NCBI GenBank assembly: GCA_951799425.1
Contig: OX637406.1
Location: 24,608,390-24,672,389 of the forward strand
Direction of reading: 5' to 3'
DNA from: Ilex aquifolium
Taxonomy: Eukaryota; Streptophyta; Magnoliopsida; Aquifoliales; Aquifoliaceae
DNA length: 64,000 nucleotides
Positions within the stretch are counted from its first letter, which is position 1. The number at the start of each line of letters is the position of its first letter. The notes beneath the pieces were generated by a model. The model had not been told where the DNA came from and did not search any database. It was given only the letters and a program-made list of their open reading frames with translations. Of the stretch, positions 55,435 to 64,000 are shown one piece after another. The translations under genes were made by a program, and so were the position numbers.

Positions 55435-58402
55435 ATTGAACAAGCTCTGCTAGATCTTGGAGCCAGTTGTAATTTAATGCCATATTCAGTGTATACACAA
55501 TTAGGATTAAGTGAGCTGAAATCTATCAATGTTACATTACAATTAGCAGACCGATCAATAAAAACTCCACGGGGAATTGTGGAGGATGTTATTGTCCAAG
55601 TTGATCAATTCTATTTCCCAGTAGATTTTATCGTTATAGACACGCAACCAATTTTTCATGCATCTGCATACATACCTGTTATTTTGGGTCGACCATTCCT
55701 AGCTACATCAAATGCATTGATTAATTGTAGGAATGGAGTCATGAAACTTTCATTTGGAAACATGACCTAGGAATTAAATGTTTTTAACAGTGTAAAACAA
55801 CCTAGAGAAGAAGAAGATGAAGTGCATGAAATAAATAATGTTGAGTCGTTAACTCAACGTTTTTTTGAAAAGAGTTTTCTGAAAAAAGAATTATATACAT
55901 TAGAGTCTGTATCTAATGATGAGTCTGAAAATATATCATCAGGGAATACAAAATGTGAAAATTTACTACCAAAACCTAAAGAATCTAAAATCAAAGTTTC
56001 TAAACCGGAATTAAAACCTCTTCCAGCTAACTTAAAATATGTCTTTTTAAGAGAAAATGAAATATGTCCAGTGATAATATCATCAGAATTATCTGAAATT
56101 CAAGAAAAAGAATTGACAAAAGATTTGAAAAATCACCAAAGTGTTATTGGTTGGACAATAGCAGATATAAAAGGTATAAGTCCACTTTTGTGTACTCATT
56201 GTATATATTTAGAAGAAAATGCTAAACCATCTTGTCAAATGCAAAGAAGACTGAATCCACATTTAAAAGAAGTAGTCCACGTTGAAGTACTTAAGCTATT
56301 AGATGCTAATATTATCTATCCTATATCTGATAGTAAATAGGTTAGTCCTACACAGGTAGTCCATAAGAAATCTGGTGTCACTGTAATAAAGAATAAAGAA
56401 AATGAATTAGTCTCTATGCGTACAGTCACAGGTTGGCGTGTGTGTATTGACTATCGAAAGCTAAATTCTCTCCCCAGAAAAGATCACTTTCCGTTACCTT
56501 TCCTAGATCAAGTACTAGAAAGAATAGCTGGTCATGCATATTATTATTTTTTAGTTGGATATTCTGGTTATAATCAGATTGAAATTGAAATAGATGATCA
56601 AGAAAAAATTGCATTTACATGTTCTTTTAGTACTTTTGCATATAAAAGGATGCCTTTTAGATTATGTAATGCTCCAGCTACCTTTCAGCGTTGCATGTTG
56701 AGTATATTCAGTGATATGGTAGAACGATGTCTAGAAGTTTTTATGGACGATTTTTTAGTATATGGTTATTCATTTCATTTATGCTTAGAAAATCTTGAAA
56801 AAGTACTCATTCGATGTGAAGAAACAAACCATGTCTTAAATTGAGAAAAAATGTCATTTTATGGTTACACAAGGTATTGTTTTAGGTCATGTAGTCTCTG
56901 AAAAAGTAATTGAAATAGATAAATAAAAAATTGATTTGATAGCTAATCTTCCTTCACCAAAAACTGTGAAAGATATTCGATCTTTTCCAGGTCATGCAAG
57001 ATTTTATAGAAGATTTATTAAAAACTTTAGTTCAATATCTAGACCTATATGTAATCTTTTGTGTCATGATGTGTTATTTGGATGGAATGATGCATGTTAA
57101 TTAGCATTTGATAAATTAAAAAATATGCTTATTTCTGCACCTATTATGCAACCTCCTGACTAGTCTTGACCTTTTGAAGTAATGTGTGATGCAAGTGATT
57201 ACGTGGTAGGAGCTGTATTAGGTCAAAGAAAAGATAAAAAATCATACGCTATTTACTATGCAAGCAAAACTCTAAATGATGCACAAATGAACTATTCAAC
57301 TACAGAAAAAGAATTACTTGATGTTGTGTTTGCATTAGATAAATTTCGTTCATATCTAGTTCGATCGTCAATTGTTGTGTTTACAGATCATGTAGCTTTG
57401 AAATATTTACTTACTAAGAAATATGCTAAACCACGTCTCCTACGATGGATATTATTACTTCAAGAATTTGATCTTATCATTAAGGATAAGAAAGGAGTAG
57501 AAAATATGGTAGCAGAGCACTTGTCAAGACTAAATTATGATATAAAGGAAGAACCAACTCCGATTAAAGAAACCTTTCTAGATGAGCAACTGTTTGCTAT
57601 AACAGAAGTACCATGGTATGTAGATATAGCTAATTATTTAGCCACTGGTACTATTCCTTCTCATTATACCTGGTCTGATAGAAATAAGTTTCTAAGTGAG
57701 GTACGTAACTTTTTTTGGGAAGATCCTTATTTGTTTAAATATTGTACAGATCAAATAATAAGGCGATGTGTACCTAATCATGAAATAGGTCAGGTAATTA
57801 AGTTTTGTCACTCTGAAGCTTGCGGAGGCCATTTTGCTTCAAAGAAAACCACTGCTAAATTTTTGTTGTATGGATTTTATTGGTCAACTCCTTTTAAAGA
57901 TGTTCATATCTTTTGCTTAAATTGTGACAGATGTCAAAGATTGTGAGACATTTCAAAAAGAAATATGATGTATTTAAACCCTATTTTAATTTTTGAAATT
58001 TTTTATTGTTGGGGCATCGATTTTATGGGTCTATTTCTCTCATCTTTTGGATATCTGTATATTTTAGTTGCAGTCGATTATGTCTCTAAATGGGTAGAGC
58101 CAATTTCTTGTAAAAATAATGATCACAGAACAGTGATTAAGTTTTGGAAAGAAAATATTTTGTCCAGATTTGGAATTCCTCGAACCATTATCAGTGATGG
58201 TGGATTACATTTTTGTAATAAAATTTTTGAAAAACTGATGAAAAAATACTCGATTTCACATCAAATATCCACTCCATATCATCCTCAGACAAGTGGACAA
58301 GCTGAATTAGCTAATAGGGAGATAAAATATATCTTAGAAAAAATAGTAAATCCAGATCATAAAGATTGGTCATTAAGATTAACTGATGCACTTTGGGCTT
58401 AC
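55435..58402 (+). pseudogene. pol: pol of Athila element Ap (PR-RT-RNaseH-partial INT), degenerate
   Basis: Same frame as gag to 56844, with protease LLDLGASCNLMPYS (55.45 kb), stops at 55768 and 56338, and RT with GWRVCIDYRKLN, FRLCNAPATFQRCM and VFMDDFLVYG (56.42-56.84 kb). A TGA at 56842 and a +1 shift just after move it to the next frame. Several more stops follow to about 57170. RNase H is open from 57182 (VMCDASDYVVGAVLGQ, TDHVALKYLL). Integrase finger HSEACGGH...CLNCDRC (57.81-57.94 kb), TGA at 57944, core GIDFMGLF, ISDGGLHFCN and GQAELANRE (58.0-58.33 kb) giving D, D, E. Cut after ALWAY by Y2. Confidence 0.92.
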
Positions 58403-59576
58403 GGACTTGATCTGAAATGTGTACACCCCAGTGCAGGCGGTCAAGCTGTAGAAATAATCCGATTTGAGACTGGAGCCGAATCCACAGAGAACTATTGTTG
58501 GTGTTTCAAATTAAGCAGTGGTGGAGACCAAATGATTGTAACCCTTGAGATTTGAAGTTGTGTGGTGTATGAGATATCCTGAACAGAATATAGGATTCTT
58601 TCCAAGAAAGTTTTCGTTTTCTAGACAAAATATAAGATAAGCTCAAATGTAAAAAGGTCACTCTTTAGTTCGAGGATCTGGACATGTAGTTAATCATCCG
58701 GTTTATTATACTTGTGCTTGATAACTCAATTAACTCCCGTGTCAACAGCAAGTTAATCGGAAGATAAAGATGGAATGTGATAATTAAGAACATGGTTCAG
58801 ATGTCTTTCTAGAAGTTTACAAGAATTGTCTGTGCCGAGACTCAACCGGTCTACAAACAAGCAAGTGTTTCTACAAGACATCCAACCATGACATTAATAT
58901 TCCATTCTTTAAATGAAGCACAATAATTGTGAAGATTGAAGGGTAGTCATGAAGATCTAGTCGGGGTACTTGCCTTGAACTGATGAGTCTTTCTATGCAA
59001 GGGTTATCTATGTTATAGAAAGTGCTCAGAGTTATACAAAGTACCTTAGTTTTGCTAGATGCAATCAATTATTCAATAAGCAAGGGGGAATATAAAGCAT
59101 TTAAGCATAAATGTAATGCACAAATATAACTTCCAGATAATTTATACATGTCCTTCACCTCTTACTAAAGAGTGAATAAGAAACTAATCACTCTTCATGG
59201 CTTTGGTAAAGCTAGAAAATTGAGTGATGTTCATCCCTCCAAGTAGAGGAGTTACAAAGTGAAACACACGAAACACGGAGCCGATCTTCAACGAAGAATG
59301 AGTGAATCACGTTCCACCCTTCACGGCTTTGGTAAAGCTCTAGAAAAGTGGAAGAGTTTGACTCCTCTAAGAAAGAAGGAGACTCAAGCAATGGAAGTGA
59401 AAGAAATAACGAAAGTAGAAGAAAACTGGTCACTTTTGGAGGGTTTCCTCCTTAACCAAAAGATGAACTATCTCCCTTGCTACAAGTAAATATAAGACAA
59501 TTCTACAACTATATGAGTGGGAATCTAAGCCTCCATCAAGCTCTCTACAAGTCCCCTTTTACTCTCCCAAAATGGG

Positions 59577-59590
59577 AGTATTTATAGGCA
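59577..59590 (-). promoter_or_regulatory. TATA box of Y2 LTR
   Basis: Minus strand GCCTATAAATACTC, conserved in Y1 (about 38447-38458). Confidence 0.7.
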
Positions 59591-59679
59591 AGGAGGAGGA
59601 GACAAGAGGGGATGAAGGAATAGTGCATGGCCGCCCAAGTCCAAGTGAAAGCTAACCACTATGCATCTAGTCTGCAGAT

Positions 59680-59990
59680 AACGTTCGAACGTTGTCTGGA
59701 GTTCGAACATTGTTTCTGTCTTTGCTTGATGGGTGTTCGAACGCCAGATGGGGTCTGACCTTCCCACTCAAATGGCATGTGGTCTTCTGTGAAGTTCATT
59801 TCGACACTCCATGCAGCATCATGGTCCTCAAATAATTCCAAGGGACGTTTGAACGTTGATTGACGTTTGAACATGGTACTCAAGTACCTCAGGGTCTTCC
59901 TTCTTGGCTGCAACATGCCATGTCTCAACAGTATGGTCTTCACATGATTGAAGGTAACGTTCGAACGTTGATTGGCGTTCGAACATTCTT
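59680..59990. repeat. Palindrome array, CGTTCGAACG type, in Y2 LTR
   Basis: About eight variants, two exact pairs with the spacer 'ttgattgg' (59953-59988) or near it (59842-59875). Confidence 0.9.
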
Positions 59991-60170
59991 GCCTTGGTCC
60001 AAGCTTTTTCAATTTTGCTCCAGAATATGTTGGTGTTGCATGAAAGTCTGATATCCATCGCCTTTGGTCTCTTATACAATTTATGCCCTGAAATGTCATC
60101 ATTTAAACTCCATCAAAGTATAATTAGTCTTAAAAGGGCATAGTAATATGCTAATTTTAACTACTAATCA

Positions 60171-62027
60171 CACCCCAACCTAAATATTGCTAGTCTCTAG
60201 TAATACAACAATTTGAATGAAAATCTATTGCTAATGCCATTTTCGTAGGTTATCCAGTTGCATTTAACTTATGCAACAAGCCGTTGAACCACTAGGTTTA
60301 CCCTAATGGACGAGTGTTGTCTCGTGAGGGTTTTCAGTGAAGCTACCCACAAACTTCAGTTGAACAGATGTGCATGTGGGATTGCTGGCTAAAGTAAATT
60401 ATCATCATGGTCGTTGGGACACATAACCCTCAATTTCGACTCATATCCCGCATGCTCCTCTTTCATAGGTATTTATTCTATGCAAAAATTAGCATTAGTC
60501 ACATTGGCATTTGAAATTCCCTGTGTAGTAGGAATGGTCATTCTAGAAACAAGAATTGTTACATAACAAACATTCCACTTTACCACCCTCCATGGATAGT
60601 TTTGATTTCACAAACCTCTCTTAGAATGCTCTCAGCAACAAAAATACTCTCCGATTATAGTGACTTGTCTCTCAAATGGCATGTGATCAGAGGATGGCCA
60701 ATCGAAAAATCACATGCACAATTAGCAAGTTTAAGGAAACAAACCAATCATGTTTTGGCATAATCTCATGGATGAATATTGATGCAAACGAAAGAAATAC
60801 TATTTAACATACCCCCACTTTTGGTTGACAACACACACATGCATCAGACTTGAGATCAATTAGGGCTTTTTTATAGGTTGTAATGTGGCTAGAGGTCAGT
60901 GGCTAACGAAATGACGTCAATGATATTCAAAAGATATCCCTTTTATGTAGTGTAGCACACGTCTTTCTAACTTTTCGATCTTTTGCCTAGAAATGGTATT
61001 TCTTTCTTCATTTTTCTCATTTTTCACTTTCTTGGCAATTCCCTGTCTTTTTGTTTCTTTTCTTTTCCAATTGTTTCCACCAGTGTTTCTTTTATTGAAC
61101 AGTAGCCACCGTTGTCTTTTCTATTTCTCTTGCTTTTCTGTATCATACTGATTTAGAAGAGGGTGCAAGAAAATTAGATAGCAAGGTATGTCAAGTATAT
61201 GTTCTTGTGGCTTGGTTATCATATGGGTTTCTTGAAAAAGAAATCATTCTTTGAAGGCTCAATCATGGCTAAGTAGAGATATAATTTTGTAAAAGAAGGG
61301 GCTAAGGCTAAAAATTAAATCCAAAAGATGGCCTAAAATCCTTTCTCAAGTATGTGCATATGTATGTGTCGTATGCACAGATATGCCAATAGATCGCTTT
61401 AGTTGCGTCAATCAAGGCAAAATTAATGAGATTATTCAAAGATAGATAGTGAAAAACCTTTGTTGAGTAAATGTTGATATCCTCTCAAAAGTATCGCAAG
61501 GCTCGAAACTTACCATGGTATCTTCATTATCTCCACTGGTTATGCCAGGTTTGTCATGGAATGTTGATTATATATCGATTCCATTTTTGAGTCCGATCAT
61601 CTTGTACTTTAAAAATAACAAATACCGATGTACATTTGACATTTTGGGCATAGAGAAAATACCATTGTTCAAGAAGTTGTGGTTTTAAGTCTAGATTTGC
61701 TAAGTTAAGTGTCAAACCGATCATGTGATTAGTTACTTTAACAAACAGTCTTAGCATCTACATTTGTTCCATCATTCATTAACACATAACAGTATAATGC
61801 TAATTCTATGCATGCATTTAAACAGATAAAAGTGATAAACTGAATCATTCAATTCACAAAATATGATCTTTTAATTCAAACACCAACGATTCAATTCATC
61901 AAAAGAAAGAAGTAACAAAACATACAAAAACTTTTAACATCCACAACAACCCACAAAAGAAGAAACTTATCCTCCAAAGAAGAAACAAACACACAAAACC
62001 ACAATCAAGTACAGAAATATCTCCTCC
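60171..62027 (-). other. Y2 spacer between third ORF and 3' LTR
   Basis: No gene supported. Same blocks as 39057-40816, including the pyrimidine-rich stretch and 'ctccactggttatg.caggtttt'. The PPT lies next to 60170. Confidence 0.75.
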
Positions 62028-63144
62028 TCACTCTCCTCCAGCTCTACCAGCTCCACCCCTCAGGTAGCCGAGAATCTCCTCCTACTGTCGGAGAATCTCA
62101 GCTTGCTTGGTCTCAATGCCAAGCATGATATCTCTCAGTGATCTCTGGGTGCTGGAGCTAGGTCCTGCCCCCTGTGGTTGCTCCTGGGCTCTCTCAGTCT
62201 CTAGCTCTCTCTCCTCCTCCTCGTCGATCTACTCTTGCACCTCATCAACTCCTCGGGTAGGGGGCACCTCATGTCTTGCTGCCGGGCCTCCACTGTGACC
62301 TTGGCTTCATTGGAAAGAAGCCTTGTTAAGTGGTCCCATTGGCCTCTATATAGTCATCTCAGGCCTCACCCTGATCCCATGGTCTTTACATATCTCAGTC
62401 CCTAGGGTGCCAAACGGGAGCGAATTCCGCTTCACATCGCATCCTTTCTTCATTTCATTCAAAGATGAGAGATGGGAGGTCTATGCTGTGGCCTTTCCCA
62501 AGAGCGTAGAGAAGGCGGGCCATTTCGGGCAAGATCTCGTTCTTGCACCCAATTGGGGTGAAGTTCGAAACCGCAATCAAATTTAACATCTTGTATTTGT
62601 CAGTTAGTTCCCCTTGTCGGAAAAATCTCTGCCCAACCCAAGAAAAGTTAGCCACCCCTGTCAGATCCGTTCCAACCACATTCATAGCTACGTTCTTTCT
62701 TGGGGGGTAGGTGGGCTTGAGTACCCGAGGCACTTCTTGCCTATTCTCTCTTATGTAGTCTTCATCTACATCGATGTGAGGCCCCCTTACATAGCTTTTT
62801 AGCACCCCATTGACTATTTCAGCGTTGGAGTAAAACTCCCGCACCAAGTCAACTACGGCCTCTCCGCCGTTTCGCAAATACAACACCCAACCTCTCATTT
62901 CCATATTTTTCAAAATACCCAACTTAGCAAAATCCTCCAATACCACATCACGCTCACAAACTACCGCATGGTTTTGGTAAAAAATCTCATACCTGTTTGC
63001 TTTGAGAGCCATGGGGAAGAAAGTCTTGTCATATCTACGAACAATGGGTGGCCTCCCATGTCGCTCTTCAATCACCTCCTCCAGGAAATTGGGCCCTTGA
63101 GTGGTTGGGTTGCACCTACTAGGGAGCTTGACCCTTGGAGGCAT
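62028..63144 (-). pseudogene. Third ORF of Y2 (post-pol protein of unknown function)
   Basis: Minus-strand ATG at 63144; open for 229 codons to 62455. The region REFYSNAEIVNGVLKSYVRGPHI ... NEILPEMARLLYALGKGHSIDLPSL matches, from memory of the family, the 'putative plant transposon protein' domain found after pol in Athila-like elements. At 62455 a frameshift relative to Y1 closes the frame; homology continues (KGCDVKRNSLPFGTLG) to about 62330, then a Glu/Gln-rich probable coiled coil (IETKQAEILRQ, one stop, EEILGYLRGGAGRAG) ending at 62028. Full product would be about 370 residues. No transmembrane segment seen, so env-like function is not supported. Confidence 0.8.
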
Positions 63145-63356
63145 GATGTTTTCGGGTTTGAGGTTTTTAGGGCTTGAGAGTTTTGATTTCTTTGTGAAAA
63201 TGAGGATTTTTTATGTCGGAATGGTCTTGGGAGGGTCGTTTTTAGCTAGAAATGGGGAATGAAGGGTGTTTTGAGGGCTGGGTATAGAAAAGGCACCCTA
63301 GGGTTTGGAGGTTTTTTCAAAATTTTGGGGGTTTTGGAGTGGAGAAGACGAACCAG

Positions 63357-63366
63357 GCTTTTATAG
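63357..63366 (-). promoter_or_regulatory. Candidate internal promoter TATA of Y2 third ORF
   Basis: Minus strand GCTATAAAAG, about 11 bp downstream of a perfect AACGTTCGAACGTT (63377-63390) and about 213 bp before the ATG. Same layout in Y1. Confidence 0.65.
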
Positions 63367-63375
63367 CTTGAGTCG

Positions 63376-63457
63376 TAACGTTCGAACGTTAACATCGTTC
63401 GAACGTGTGCAAAAGGATTTTAAAAGAATCGTTGGATCGTGAGTATCGTTCAAACGT
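63376..63457. repeat. Palindrome array, CGTTCGAACG type, before Y2 third ORF
   Basis: AACGTTCGAACGTT (63377-63390), CGTTCGAACG (63396-63405) and a degenerate CGTTCAAACG near 63447. The same palindrome is in Y2's own LTR. Confidence 0.88.
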
Positions 63458-63464
63458 AGCGAGC

Positions 63465-64000
63465 TGATGCAATCCATAAGATGCTCAAGGAAACACAAAT
63501 TCGAAGATGTGAAAGATAATGAAATTGACTTTCCATCAAGACAAAGATCCATATGGAACCTTGCATTATTGTATTTCGATTCTTATTTTAAGTCAATTTG
63601 CTAGTATTAGTATTTTATATGTCCTTTTAATATTTTTTAGAGTTAGGGGTATTTTTGTAATTTCTAGAATTTTTGGAACAGTTCATATTTTTGGATTGTC
63701 AAAATATAAACTCATATTAGGATTTGTTTCCTTAGTAGATTAGGATTTGTTTCTTTATTAGATTAGGATTTGTTTCCTTACTAGATTAGAATTTGTTTCT
63801 TTAGTAGATTAGGATTTGTTTCTTTAGTAGATTAGGATTTGTTTTCCTTAGCAGATTAGGAATTTTCTTTGTAATGGCCAGCCTATAAATAGGCCTCTAA
63901 ATCAATGAAAAAGGGAGATTATTATTCAGCAAAATTGGAGAGTATTTTCTCTGTGGTTCTTTGAAGAACTATTCGAACTTATGGGGATTTCCCGTGGCGT
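63465..64000 (+). mobile_element. 5' part of a second CRM-like LTR, cut by window end
   Basis: Starts TGATGCAATCC next to Y2 sequence; contains six or seven repeats like agattaggatttgtttcctt (63716-63865), TATA TATAAAT at 63884, and ends ...cccgtggcgt, matching 'cttgtggcgttc' at 5684 in the first element's LTR. About 536 of an expected 745 bp. The left target-site half would be CGAGC (63460-63464). Confidence 0.85.

Larger units (their letters stand above)
48668..58407 (+). mobile_element. Ap: Athila-type gypsy element, plus strand, 3' end cut off by Y2
   Basis: 5' LTR with nested S4, perfect tRNA-Asp PBS, gag-pol with multiple stops; sequence breaks inside integrase (after ALWAY) at 58407. 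Flank GGACT (58403-58407) is the expected Y2 target repeat. The first 10 bp of the LTR seen in Am are absent, so the left junction with P2 is approximate. Confidence 0.9.
58408..60170 (-). repeat. 3' LTR of Y2, intact, 1763 bp
   Basis: Minus strand TGATTAGTAGTTAAAATT (60170) to ...CATTTCAGATCA (58408). TATA (minus) gcctataaatact at about 59577-59590. CGTTCGAACG array at 59680-59990, about 95 bp upstream of TATA. This intact copy is the reference for the fragmented Y1 LTR. Confidence 0.9.
58408..63464 (-). mobile_element. Y2: Athila-like element, 3' LTR and third-ORF region
   Basis: Minus strand: third ORF (63144-62028), spacer, PPT-like ttaggttggggtg at 60171-60185, 3' LTR 60170-58408. Sister of Y1 throughout. 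Inserted in Ap integrase (flank GGACT). Cut at 63464 by the second CRM-like LTR, so pol and 5' LTR lie beyond the window. Confidence 0.88.

Overview
The window is a stretch of heterochromatin-like plant nuclear DNA made almost wholly of nested LTR retrotransposons. I found no host gene, rRNA, tRNA gene or CRISPR array. An angiosperm, probably a eudicot, is indicated by Athila-type and chromovirus-type Ty3/gypsy proteins, priming sites complementary to plant tRNA-Asp and initiator tRNA-Met, a TRIM element, and CCHC/RT/integrase motifs of those families. The species cannot be named from sequence alone.

Layout. (1) 1-5877: 3' nine-tenths of a chromovirus-type gypsy element (CRM-like) with a nearly intact gag-pol. 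(2) 5878-~9098: remnant 'W', the 3' part of an Athila-like element (pol tail, spacer, palindrome array, third ORF). (3) ~9098-15114: 5' part of a minus-strand Athila element 'Am' (gag, decayed PBS, 5' LTR) with solo LTR S1 in its LTR. (4) 15115-16133: fragment of LTR family 'P'. (5) 16134-47007: a minus-strand Athila-like element 'Y1', whose 3' LTR is blown apart by later insertions: an aberrant inverted-LTR element (16602-21483), solo LTR 'Z' (which itself holds solo LTR S2 and a non-autonomous Asp-primed element here called LARD-1), and solo LTR S3. LARD-1 and S3 each took a TRIM, and recombination between the two TRIMs inverted 33024-36220. Y1's own 3' spacer, third ORF and pol tail follow (39057-47007), with a P solo LTR in the third ORF. 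(6) 47008-48667: another P LTR. (7) 48668-58407: plus-strand Athila element 'Ap' (5' LTR with solo LTR S4, perfect tRNA-Asp PBS, gag-pol with many stops). (8) 58408-63464: element 'Y2', sister of Y1. (9) 63465-64000: start of a second CRM-like LTR, cut by the window edge.

The most striking signal is a set of CpG-centred palindromes (AACCTTCCGGAAGGTT, AACCTACCGGTAGGTT, GTACCGGTAC, CGTTCGAACG) in paired, tandem arrays. At the same site in homologous LTRs, different copies carry different palindromes. In Y1, Y2 and Z the arrays lie just upstream of TATA boxes, in Y both in the LTR and before the third ORF. Seven insertions have perfect 5-bp target-site duplications read directly from the sequence, which fixes the order of events and proves the inversion.
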